Source of the DNA: JBNKZU01 sp050301795
Lineage (GTDB): Bacteria; Pseudomonadota; Gammaproteobacteria; Thiohalomonadales; Thiohalomonadaceae
Assembly: GCA_050301795.1 (NCBI GenBank)
Contig: JBNKZU010000003.1
Span: 1 to 64,000 of the forward strand
Direction: 5' to 3'
Length of the DNA: 64,000 nt
Shown here: one piece after another, positions 16,244-24,078 of the stretch
Numbering within the stretch: position 1 is the first letter of the stretch
Layout of the letters: the number at the start of each line of letters is the position of its first letter
Position numbers and translations under genes: made by a program
The notes under the pieces: model-generated
What the model saw: the letters and a program-made list of their open reading frames with translations, nothing else
Databases searched by the model: none
Told to the model about the DNA's origin: nothing

Positions 16244-18120
16244 CAGTAAAAACGTCCTGTTTGATAACGCTGCTCAAGAGTCTCCTGCATGGTCGTGATT
16301 ACCGAAAACGCATCCTTAATATGACTTCGCTCAAGTTTGGATAATGAATCGGGAGCGACATAGTTATCGACAATCTTTCCGTTTCGCAACTGATGCATCT
16401 GATGCCTTGCCCTGAGCATTGAGACAAATTCATAGGCATCTTCAAGATCTTCCGCGCCACCACGCGAAAGGTCGCGTGTCTCGGCGGCGGAGTGCAGGCG
16501 CTCTAAGGTGTTAATCTCAGGCAGTCCGACCGAAAGCGCATAGACTCGTGCAAGATCGATGATCGGTAACAATCCACGACGTTTTAAGTTTACGGTGTTG
16601 TCATGTTCGCCATCATGGATCATCACTAGGTTACGGAAAAAGCCTAGCGGCGGCTTGTTCTGTAGTGCATTCGCAGCCATATAGGCGAGGAAGATACGGT
16701 TATCCTGCGTCTGCTTTAGAACCTCGCTATGGAGCTGTTCATAGAGTGTGAACTCACCGCTAATCGGACGCATATCAAAGAAGTTACAGGCAAGCATTAG
16801 CGATTTGCGTTCAGGTTTAGTGATCCAGTCATTAAAGTATTGTCGCCAGACCTTATAGGGCTGACGCCATAATGGATTGCTTGCCATCACCTCGCCGGGA
16901 CAATAGACAAATCCACAGGCATTCATGCCATCAGTTATCAATTTGGCGAGATTCTCAAAGTATTGACCATGTTCGTCGGCGTTATAGTCGTTTGAGATAA
17001 TGAGCGCATTATCCTGATCGGTATGTACCGTCTGTTCACGTCGGGCATGGGAACCCACTGCCACCCAAACATAAGGCACTGGCGCTTTGCCGATTTTATC
17101 TTCTGCAAACTCAATGAGCTTGTGAACAATGGTGTCGGTCACGGAGGAGATCACTTGGCCTAATTGATAAGCACTCACCCCGGACGAGGTCAGATGGAGT
17201 TGCAGCTCCGGCAGGTCACGACTTTTAACAAATAGCTCGTCGAGGGTATGACATTTACGAATATCCTCAACCAGGTAGATCGAGTTCGTGTTCTGATATC
17301 GAATCAAATCATTAGTGGAGATGATACCTGCAACCTCACCACCCTTAACCACAGGAAGATGGTGAATACCGAGTCGCGTCATGGTGTTGAGTGCTTCAAA
17401 TCCGGGGGTATCATCCGCGACCTTATGGAGGTTGCGGGTCATGATCTCGCTAATCGGTTTATTCGCATCAAGCCCTACAGCAATCACACGGGTGCGAAGG
17501 TCACGATCGGTTGCTAATCCAATCAGCTTTTTGTCTTCAATAATCAGCAACGAAGAGACACGATTCTCGGTCATGATATTCGCAGCTTCACGAATCGAGA
17601 TGGTTGGTGGTGCCGTAACAGCTGCACGACGAATCAATGAACCCACCTCAACATTCATCAGACTGGAGCCTGAAGTGGGTGATGATTGCAACGACTTTAT
17701 CGCTTTGCGTAGCCGATCTCGGAGGGTGTTATTAAAATGCTCGTTAAACTCGAGATTATCCTTGCGTAACGCCTCAAACTGTTCGCAGGGGAGGGAATAA
17801 AAAAGACTATCCTCAACCGTGACACCACGAACATCTGCGCCCAGATCAGAGTCCGCTTCATCCTGACAGTGTGATGAACAGATTTCACCCTCTGCAAATT
17901 TGTGCAGTAATTTGCCCTGCTTGTCCCGATACTCAACAGCTCCGGTTCGAACGACATAGAGATTCATATCGTTTTGACCTTCTGGCGGAAATGAGGTGCC
18001 ACGGCGCAAATAACGAACCGTTAGCATTTTTGGCAGACGAACCAACACCTCTTCGGGCAATGTCTCGAAGGGTGTATGAGCTGCCATGAACTCTTTTATC
18101 TCTTTTAGTTCAACTTCCAC
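16243..18120 (-). CDS. CNMP-binding/CBS/DUF294 nucleotidyltransferase-like signalling protein (copy A)
   Basis: A 625-residue cytoplasmic protein. A cyclic-nucleotide-binding-like domain spans about residues 8-135. A CBS pair lies at about 160-285 (RVSSLLIIEDKKLIGLATDR, then LGIHHLPVVKGGEVAGIIST). Next comes a GlnD-like nucleotidyltransferase segment with GSHARREQTVHTDQDN, and then the DUF294 C-terminal domain. The GS...DxD pattern is intact, so nucleotidyl transfer is possible, but no substrate is known. It starts with GTG. It shares its architecture with copy B at 20625-22511, on the other side of the symporter genes. Sensing cellular nucleotides to tune acetate uptake or the nearby kinase is a reasonable inference. 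Confidence 0.88.
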   Translation of the reverse strand: MEVELKEIKEFMAAHTPFETLPEEVLVRLPKMLTVRYLRRGTSFPPEGQNDMNLYVVRTGAVEYRDKQGKLLHKFAEGEICSSHCQDEADSDLGADVRGVTVEDSLFYSLPCEQFEALRKDNLEFNEHFNNTLRDRLRKAIKSLQSSPTSGSSLMNVEVGSLIRRAAVTAPPTISIREAANIMTENRVSSLLIIEDKKLIGLATDRDLRTRVIAVGLDANKPISEIMTRNLHKVADDTPGFEALNTMTRLGIHHLPVVKGGEVAGIISTNDLIRYQNTNSIYLVEDIRKCHTLDELFVKSRDLPELQLHLTSSGVSAYQLGQVISSVTDTIVHKLIEFAEDKIGKAPVPYVWVAVGSHARREQTVHTDQDNALIISNDYNADEHGQYFENLAKLITDGMNACGFVYCPGEVMASNPLWRQPYKVWRQYFNDWITKPERKSLMLACNFFDMRPISGEFTLYEQLHSEVLKQTQDNRIFLAYMAANALQNKPPLGFFRNLVMIHDGEHDNTVNLKRRGLLPIIDLARVYALSVGLPEINTLERLHSAAETRDLSRGGAEDLEDAYEFVSMLRARHQMHQLRNGKIVDNYVAPDSLSKLERSHIKDAFSVITTMQETLEQRYQTGRFY

Positions 18121-18275
18121 GATTTGAGATCATCTTATATTTAAGAACATTCACCTCACTGACACAGAACTCAAATCAGATGAGCTCAAATGTCACAAAA
18201 CCAGGCCAGGATCTGTTGCTCTGTTGTGTTGATTAAATGCTTAAAACAAAGCTGATTTGTTTTATACACTCTTTG
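18121..18275. other. promoter region of DUF294 copy A
   Basis: This stretch, read on the minus strand, lies between the symporter terminator and the copy A start. It contains GATTTGAG at 18121-18128 and CTCAAATC at 18170-18177, plus a further CTCAAAT near 18185, so the motif is repeated. No gene and no clear sigma-54 site were seen. Confidence 0.4.
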
Positions 18276-18312
18276 AAAAAAGACCGCGCCCTGCCCAATA
18301 GCAGGGTGCGGT
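18276..18312 (-). terminator. rho-independent terminator after the symporter gene
   Basis: On the minus strand ACCGCACCCTGC pairs with GCAGGGCGCGGT (one internal mismatch) around TATTGG, followed by CTTTTTT. It closes the DUF294 copy B/DUF4212/symporter transcript and separates it from copy A, exonuclease and acs. Confidence 0.88.
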
Positions 18313-18344
18313 TATAAGGGCCAGGAAACCTGTTAGTGTCTATT

Positions 18345-18432
18345 GGTATCGGAGTCGCCTAACTCATCTCTATTTTATTGCCGATATGACATTAAACTCA
18401 GAGCTAGTGTTTTGTTATGCGACTCCGACACC
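18345..18432. repeat. 19-bp inverted repeat spanning 88 bp downstream of the symporter gene
   Basis: The sequence at 18345-18363 pairs with 18414-18432 at 17 of 19 positions (arm core TCGGAGTCGC). A 50-bp interior separates the arms. It lies between the symporter stop and its terminator, so it would form a large hairpin in the 3' end of that mRNA. It could also be a small miniature-element-like insertion. No duplicated target site was identified. Confidence 0.65.
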
Positions 18433-18449
18433 TACACCAATGTTTTTTC

Positions 18450-20231
18450 TTAATGGCCTGTCGCTTCACCAGCGCCGCGAGGTACACGAATGTCCTCTAC
18501 AAGATGCTGGATATGCTCTGGAGGTGGTTCTGAGATTTTTGATACACCATAGGCAACTGCAAAGTTGACCAATGCACCAACAGCACCAAAGGCGTTAGGT
18601 GAAATACCAAAGAACCAGTTAGCCCCCATGTCGCCCAGGAATGAAGTACCAGGTATGAACATGATGCCCTTGTGCTGGAACACATAGAGCATGGTGACAC
18701 CGATACCTGAACTCATACCCCAGATAGCCGCAGTACTACCAATCTTCTTGCCGAAGATACCCATCATCAGAGCTGGGAAGATGGAAGCAGCAGCCAGACC
18801 GAACGCAATTGCTACGGTACCAGCGGCGAACCCTGGTGGGTGCAGACCAAAGTAACCGGCCAGTGCGATGGCGCCAGCCATAGCAAAGCGACCCGCCATT
18901 AGCTCATTCTTCTCTGAGATATCAGGCTTGAATACACCCTTGAGCAGGTCATGTGAGATAGCTGAGGAGATAGCCAGCAGCAGACCCGCAGCTGTAGACA
19001 GTGCAGCAGCAAGACCACCGGCAACTACGAGTGCAACAACCCAGTTAGGCAGGTTTGCGATCTCAGGGTTAGCCAGTACCATGATGTCACGGTCAACCTT
19101 AGTCATCTCATTGCCTTTCCAGCCATAAGACTCAGCCTTCTTCGCCATCTCAGGGTTCTTATCGTTGTAGTACTGGATGCGACCGTCGCCGTTCTTATCT
19201 TCATACTTCAGAAGACCGGTCTTCTCCCAGTTCTTGAACCATTGAGGAGCATCAGCATAAGCCAGGTTACCTTCAGCGGCACCGATTTCACCGACCTGAA
19301 TCGTGTTCATCAGGTTTAGACGAGCCATTGCGCCAACAGCAGGTGCTGTGGTGTAGAGGATCGCGATAAAGACTAATGCCCAGCCAGCAGATGCACGAGC
19401 ATCAGCAACCTTAGGTACAGTGAAGAAACGAACGATAACGTGTGGCAGACCAGCAGTACCAATCATCAGGGTCAGGGTGTAGACAAACATGTCCAGTTTT
19501 CCTGACATTGTTGATGTGGTATAGCTCTTGAAGCCAAGGTCGGTGACCACCTGATCAAGCTTGTCCAGCATCGATACCCCGGAGGCAACATCAGTACCAC
19601 CCAGACCCAGTTGTGGGATTGGGTTACCAGTGATGTTCAATGAGATAAAGATAGCAGGTACGGTGTAGGCGAAGATCAGAACTACATACTGTGCGATCTG
19701 GGTATAGGTAATACCTTTCATACCACCAAGTACTGCATAGACAAATACGATACCCATACCGATGAACAGACCAGTGTCATATGAGGTTTCAAGGAAGCGT
19801 GAGAACGCAACACCGATACCCTTCATCTGACCGATTACATAGGTAATAGAGGCCAGAATCAGACAGATAACCGCCACGATACGTGCAGTTTGTGAGTAGT
19901 AGCGATCACCGATGAACTCAGGCACAGTGAACTTGCCGAACTTACGCAGGTAAGGTGCAAGCAGCATCGCCAGAAGCACATAACCACCGGTCCAACCCAT
20001 CAGGAATACCGATGCGCCGTAGCCGTTAAAGGCGATCAGACCCGCCATGGAGATGAATGATGCGGCAGACATCCAGTCAGCACCGGTCGCCATACCGTTG
20101 GCAACAGGGTGGATACCCTTACCAGCCACATAGAATTCGCCAGTGGTTCCAGCTCGTGCCCATATCGCAATACCGATATAGAGCGCAAACGTCGCACCAA
20201 CGACGATGTATGTTAATGTTTGTAGATCCAT
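18450..20231 (-). CDS. sodium:solute symporter, acetate/organic acid type (DUF4212-partnered)
   Basis: A 593-residue SSS-family inner-membrane symporter with about 13 helices. It starts TYIVVGATFALYIGIAIWAR and includes the core phrase GTDWMSAASF-like ATGADWMSAASFISMAG near residues 50-66. Its partner is the DUF4212 small protein 10 bp upstream, a pairing typical of acetate or short organic acid uptake. A hydrophilic insert at about residues 320-390 holds an EF-hand-like loop (DKNGDGRIQYY, about 340-352) not found in classic ActP. The block also holds acs and an SSS-domain kinase. Acetate is the likely substrate, though lactate or propionate cannot be excluded. Confidence 0.88.
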   Translation of the reverse strand: MDLQTLTYIVVGATFALYIGIAIWARAGTTGEFYVAGKGIHPVANGMATGADWMSAASFISMAGLIAFNGYGASVFLMGWTGGYVLLAMLLAPYLRKFGKFTVPEFIGDRYYSQTARIVAVICLILASITYVIGQMKGIGVAFSRFLETSYDTGLFIGMGIVFVYAVLGGMKGITYTQIAQYVVLIFAYTVPAIFISLNITGNPIPQLGLGGTDVASGVSMLDKLDQVVTDLGFKSYTTSTMSGKLDMFVYTLTLMIGTAGLPHVIVRFFTVPKVADARASAGWALVFIAILYTTAPAVGAMARLNLMNTIQVGEIGAAEGNLAYADAPQWFKNWEKTGLLKYEDKNGDGRIQYYNDKNPEMAKKAESYGWKGNEMTKVDRDIMVLANPEIANLPNWVVALVVAGGLAAALSTAAGLLLAISSAISHDLLKGVFKPDISEKNELMAGRFAMAGAIALAGYFGLHPPGFAAGTVAIAFGLAAASIFPALMMGIFGKKIGSTAAIWGMSSGIGVTMLYVFQHKGIMFIPGTSFLGDMGANWFFGISPNAFGAVGALVNFAVAYGVSKISEPPPEHIQHLVEDIRVPRGAGEATGH

Positions 20232-20241
20232 AGATTACCCC

Positions 20242-20502
20242 TTAGTCTTCGTGGACGTCGTATTTACGATCTAACTGACCCATCTTCTTCGCATAGTAGA
20301 AGATCAAAATCAGGAACACGTAGATTGAACCTTGCTGGGCAAACCAGAAACCTAGCTTGTACCCTCCGAGTGAAATGCTATTCAAAATATCTGCAAACAT
20401 AATTCCTGCGCCATAGGAGACCAGGAACCAGATAATCAGACATTTCGTCAGCAATCTCACATTTTCTGCCCAGTATTTGGCAGCATTGTCAGATGTTGAC
20501 AT
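20242..20502 (-). CDS. DUF4212 small membrane subunit of the symporter
   Basis: An 86-residue protein with two transmembrane helices (about 22-45 and 55-75), flanked by charged ends. It matches DUF4212, the small partner encoded before this type of sodium:solute symporter. I chose ATG 20502 because AGGAGAG lies five bases before it; an upstream in-frame start would add nine residues without a ribosome site. The symporter start follows 10 bases after its stop, so the two are co-translated. Its job is probably to stabilise or regulate the symporter. Confidence 0.85.
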   Translation of the reverse strand: MSTSDNAAKYWAENVRLLTKCLIIWFLVSYGAGIMFADILNSISLGGYKLGFWFAQQGSIYVFLILIFYYAKKMGQLDRKYDVHED

Positions 20503-20548
20503 CGTTTCTCTCCTCTTTATGTGTGGCATTTATATAAAGTTTTTTTAC

Positions 20549-20578
20549 ACAACAATTCAGATGCCACCTGAATGTTGT
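20549..20578. repeat. long hairpin between DUF294 copy B and DUF4212
   Basis: ACAACAATTCAG (20549-20560) pairs with CTGAATGTTGT (20568-20578) with one bulged base, around ATGCCAC. No T-run follows on the minus strand, so it is not a normal terminator. It may set relative expression of copy B and the symporter pair. The minus strand also reads TGGCAT-N5-TTGTT here, a poor sigma-54 match. Confidence 0.55.
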
Positions 20579-20624
20579 TTCTGCTATTTTGATATGCAGA
20601 CTATCCTGTCTTTATATCAATTCA

Positions 20625-22511
20625 TTACAACTGATAGTCGAGTGCAATACGCGACTGTAGTTTTCTGGCCTGTCGTAACGCCTCTTTAAGGATGCGTCGC
20701 TCTAGGTCATTAATCTTGTCGGGATCGAAGTAGTTACTCAGTCGTTCCCCTTTCTCTTTTTGTTCATGATGGTTCTTCATGCGTAATAGCTGAAGAAACT
20801 GATACGCTTCGATCCAGGTCTCGGCATCATCCTTTTTCAGGCTTTTGGTCTTTGCCGCAGCTCTGAAGCGCTCAATGGTGTTTGTTTTGTCAACTTTCGT
20901 GGCAAACGCATAGATACGGGCACCATCAATAAAGGGGGTTACACCATGAAGTTTCAGGTTGATAGAGTTTGGATGATCTTTTTTATTCGAAACCTTGATA
21001 TCTCCGAATAATCCTAATGGCGGACGGTTTTGCAAACTGACCGCAGCCATTTGATGTCTAAAGCGACTATTGAATGCAACCTTATCGGTGAGCCAACTGC
21101 GTAAGTCGTTTGCATGGGTGTCATCACCATAAAGAACGCGATAATCGAAAAAGATAGAGGCTTTTAGAAGGTGTTCAGGCGTTCCTTGGTCAACCCAGTT
21201 GGTAAAGCGGCTTTTCCACTCATCAATGCTAAGGCAGCACTCAGGGTTGCTGGCCATTATGTTTCCGGGGCAGAGAGGGAAACCAACCTTGTCGAGTGCG
21301 TTGTTGATCTTTTTCGCAAGCGGTAATAGCTGCTCACGAATTCTATTTGCATGCTCTTTATTATCTGCTTCAAAGATAATTCCATTGTCCTGATCAGTTT
21401 TTAATGTTTGCTCAAACCGACCCTCACTTCCAAAGGCAAGCCAGGTGAATTTAATATCCGTTGGATGGTCTTGAAGAACAAGCTCAATCACTCTTCGTGT
21501 GGTGTTGTCGTTAAGTTCAGTAATGAGCTGCATTAGTTGTGCAACGGACGCGCCTTGAGCCAGCATCTGATCAGCAAGCCAATGGACATCATTTTCGAGC
21601 TTGGCCAATGCTTTAATCGACTCTGCACTGGTGATAGAGCGACTGAGATTAACCAGTCCAATACGTTGCAGCGAAAAGAGATTGCGTTCGGAAAGTACAC
21701 CGGTTAACCGATTATGATTATCAACAACAATCAGATGGCCGATACCGGTGCGTGTCATCATCAATGCGGCTTCGTGAGCCGGAGCATTTGGCGACAGGGT
21801 TAACAGCTCTTTCGACATGACCTGTTCAATTGGAGTATCAAGATCAATCTGAGGAAGTGCGATGCGCTCAAGTACATCGTGTAGAGTAATGATTCCAATC
21901 GGGTGGTGTTCACTGTCAGCTATCACCATGCTACCGATATGCTCATCACGCATGATCTCTAAAACCGCTCGGATGGATGTCTCTGCACCACAGTAGACTG
22001 GGCGGCGTTGAATCAGATTCTTTACCGTTGTATCAAGACTCACTGAATCTGTGGTTTTGCTTGCAGAATCGAGTTGCATTGAGCGAAGGGTTGAATCGAG
22101 CAGGTTTGCCATACGGCGAGTGCAGAAGTCATTAAAAACGCTGCTCTGTTTTAACAGATACTCAAAATCTGCCCGCTTTAATTCAAAACAGAAGGTATCC
22201 TCAATGGCGCGACTTGTCAGGCGAACCGAGCGTTTGTTTAACAGTGCGCCAACAGGAAAACACTCTCCCTTGACCAGCTCCCACATTCCCTCTTTATCGG
22301 ATTGTTTGCTCTCCCCGCGAACGCGACCGAGCTTGATGATATAGAAATTTTCAGCAGGACCATCCTCAGGGCCGATGATGACCTCATCCTTGGCGTAGAA
22401 GCGTTGAGTGAGGCGTTTGGCCAGATAATCGATATGCACAGAAGACATCTGATCAAAGGGCGCATGTTGCCCCAGGAAGTCAGTGATCTGTGTTAGTGAA
22501 ATATCGCTCAT
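20625..22511 (-). CDS. CNMP-binding/CBS/DUF294 nucleotidyltransferase-like signalling protein (copy B)
   Basis: A 628-residue protein with the same order as copy A: cyclic-nucleotide-binding-like domain (about 10-135), CBS pair (about 165-290, with IGHLIVVDNHNRLTGVLSER), nucleotidyltransferase segment GSEGRFEQTLKTDQDN, and DUF294 C-terminal domain. The active-site pattern is kept. The two copies differ clearly in sequence, so this is an old duplication. Copy B heads the transcript leading into DUF4212 and the symporter. It has a strong sigma-54 promoter at 22555-22570 and an upstream palindrome at 22636-22681. It is therefore probably switched on by the neighbouring NtrC-type regulator. Confidence 0.88.
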   Translation of the reverse strand: MSDISLTQITDFLGQHAPFDQMSSVHIDYLAKRLTQRFYAKDEVIIGPEDGPAENFYIIKLGRVRGESKQSDKEGMWELVKGECFPVGALLNKRSVRLTSRAIEDTFCFELKRADFEYLLKQSSVFNDFCTRRMANLLDSTLRSMQLDSASKTTDSVSLDTTVKNLIQRRPVYCGAETSIRAVLEIMRDEHIGSMVIADSEHHPIGIITLHDVLERIALPQIDLDTPIEQVMSKELLTLSPNAPAHEAALMMTRTGIGHLIVVDNHNRLTGVLSERNLFSLQRIGLVNLSRSITSAESIKALAKLENDVHWLADQMLAQGASVAQLMQLITELNDNTTRRVIELVLQDHPTDIKFTWLAFGSEGRFEQTLKTDQDNGIIFEADNKEHANRIREQLLPLAKKINNALDKVGFPLCPGNIMASNPECCLSIDEWKSRFTNWVDQGTPEHLLKASIFFDYRVLYGDDTHANDLRSWLTDKVAFNSRFRHQMAAVSLQNRPPLGLFGDIKVSNKKDHPNSINLKLHGVTPFIDGARIYAFATKVDKTNTIERFRAAAKTKSLKKDDAETWIEAYQFLQLLRMKNHHEQKEKGERLSNYFDPDKINDLERRILKEALRQARKLQSRIALDYQL

Positions 22512-22554
22512 CAGTTTTGTTATTGTTTTACCCTATGAATTAGGGTGATCTGAG

Positions 22555-22570
22555 AGCAATAATGGTGCCA
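22555..22570 (-). promoter_or_regulatory. sigma-54 promoter upstream of DUF294 copy B
   Basis: The minus strand reads TGGCACCATTATTGCT, an exact match to the -24/-12 consensus (TGGCAC, 5 bases, TTGCW; GG and GC 10 apart). Transcription would start about 12 bases downstream, giving a leader of roughly 30-35 bases before the ATG at 22511. An NtrC-type activator gene lies immediately upstream. Confidence 0.9.
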
Positions 22571-22635
22571 AACAGTGATTATAATAAAATCAATAGGTTA
22601 TATGATCTGTTGGTTATGAAAGTGTTACGCATCGT

Positions 22636-22681
22636 ATCAATGTGTTACCAAACGTAACGTAACATTTCGTAACACATTGAT
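22636..22681. promoter_or_regulatory. upstream activator site: 13-bp-arm palindrome with GTTAC/GTAAC boxes
   Basis: ATCAATGTGTTAC (22636-22648) pairs perfectly with GTAACACATTGAT (22669-22681). Between them lie further GTAAC boxes at 22654 and 22659, so boxes start at 22644, 22654, 22659 and 22669; another GTTAC is at 22624. GTTAC-N5-GTAAC is also found at 27234-27248. The site is 66-111 bp upstream of the sigma-54 -24 element, the usual distance for an NtrC-type activator. Confidence 0.75.
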
Positions 22682-22738
22682 GTATGACACGCTGACAGTG
22701 CAGTGATAATCGACCCAAGACGATGTAACGAAACCGTC

Positions 22739-24067
22739 CTATTTCTTACGGGGGATATTGTATCGCTGTCGCCTCTCCCACAGGGTTTTGCGACTGATCC
22801 CGAGCTGTTTGGCCAGTTCTGTTTCGCTCATTTGCGCTTCATGCTCCAGCACGAATTGAATGAAATACTCATCCAGGGTCTGAGCCTGATTTGATGTGGA
22901 TTGTGAATGCTCTTTTTTATTGCCAGGGATCGAGAGTTCCGAAACCCTTACCGTATCAAAGTCGGTCAGGATCACAGCGCGTTCGATGACATTTTCCAAC
23001 TCGCGTACATTTCCCGGCCAGTGGTATGCCATCAGTGCATCTCGTGCATCAGCGCTGAGATGCATCAGGTTTCGATTGAGGTTAGCGCAGCTCTTTTGAA
23101 GCAGGTGAGTGGCAAGCGCAATAATGTCGTTTCCTCGCTCACGAAGTGGGGGTAGCTCGATCTCCATCACATTAAGGCGGTAGTAGAGATCGCCTCTGAA
23201 TGTGCCTTCATCGACTCGTTGTTTGAGATCTCGATTGGTTGCGGCGATGAGTCGAACGTCTACGATGCGTGACTGATTTGAACCGACACGCCGGATCTCC
23301 TTTTCCTGGAGTACACGTAGCAATCTTGCCTGTGCCTCCAGTGGGAGTTCTCCAATCTCATCTAAAAACAGAGTTCCTCCATCAGCGGCCTCTATCAGGC
23401 CAATATGGGTCTCATGCGCGCCTGTAAAGGCTCCTTTTTCATGCCCAAAAAGCTCAGATTCAATCAGGTTGTCTGGGATCGCGGCACAGTTCACTGTGAT
23501 AAATGGGGCGTTATTGCGAGGACTACTTTTATGGAGTGCTCTAGCTACCAACTCCTTTCCAGTTCCCGATTCACCAAGAATGAGCGAAGTTGCATCAGTT
23601 GGTGCCACTTTGTGTATTTTTGAGTAGACCTCTTGCATTGGCTCTGAATCACCAATCATTCCGATGTCGGGATAACAATGGAGCAGTTCTCGTTTAAGCA
23701 GTTTATTTTGCAATGCAAGTTTACGCTGTTCGAGAATGCGATTAACTGTAATGATCATCTCATCGTGATTGAAGGGTTTGGCAATATAATCGGCCGCTCC
23801 TTTTTTCATCGCCTCAACCGCAGATTCAACGCTGGCATAACTTGTCATAATTAACACTGGGATTTCATCAGCAAGGTTGATCATTGCGGTGCCTTCGTCA
23901 CCGGGAAGGCGAAGATCAGAAATGATAAGGTCGTAACTTGAGATTGGTTTAAGTCTTGCCTCTTCAACTGATGAGGTCTCATCCACATCAAACCGATGGC
24001 GTTCGAGAAGTCTTCTCAAGGAAGAGCGAATGATCGGTTCATCTTCAACAATTAATATTCTGCTCAT
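22739..24067 (-). CDS. NtrC-type sigma-54 response regulator (CbrB-like)
   Basis: A 442-residue activator in three parts. The receiver domain (1-120) has the phospho-acceptor D51 in IISDLRLPG and the conserved lysine in AKPFNHDE. The AAA+ domain (about 140-370) has Walker A GESGTGKE, the sigma-54 contact loop GAFTGA, and Walker B GGTLFLDEIGE. The Fis-type DNA-binding end reads SETELAKQLGISRKTLWERR. It drives sigma-54 promoters once phosphorylated by the kinase encoded 11 bp upstream. In Vibrio-type acetate switches the partner is LuxR-like; here the NtrC type resembles CbrAB of pseudomonads. A perfect sigma-54 promoter with upstream palindrome lies directly downstream. Confidence 0.93.
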   Translation of the reverse strand: MSRILIVEDEPIIRSSLRRLLERHRFDVDETSSVEEARLKPISSYDLIISDLRLPGDEGTAMINLADEIPVLIMTSYASVESAVEAMKKGAADYIAKPFNHDEMIITVNRILEQRKLALQNKLLKRELLHCYPDIGMIGDSEPMQEVYSKIHKVAPTDATSLILGESGTGKELVARALHKSSPRNNAPFITVNCAAIPDNLIESELFGHEKGAFTGAHETHIGLIEAADGGTLFLDEIGELPLEAQARLLRVLQEKEIRRVGSNQSRIVDVRLIAATNRDLKQRVDEGTFRGDLYYRLNVMEIELPPLRERGNDIIALATHLLQKSCANLNRNLMHLSADARDALMAYHWPGNVRELENVIERAVILTDFDTVRVSELSIPGNKKEHSQSTSNQAQTLDEYFIQFVLEHEAQMSETELAKQLGISRKTLWERRQRYNIPRKK

Positions 24068-24078
24068 CTATTCATCCA

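Noticed and set aside
20554..20569. Second sigma-54 promoter before DUF4212
   Set aside because: The minus strand reads TGGCAT-N5-TTGTT, but the invariant GC at -12 is GT, and the sequence is better explained as part of a hairpin.
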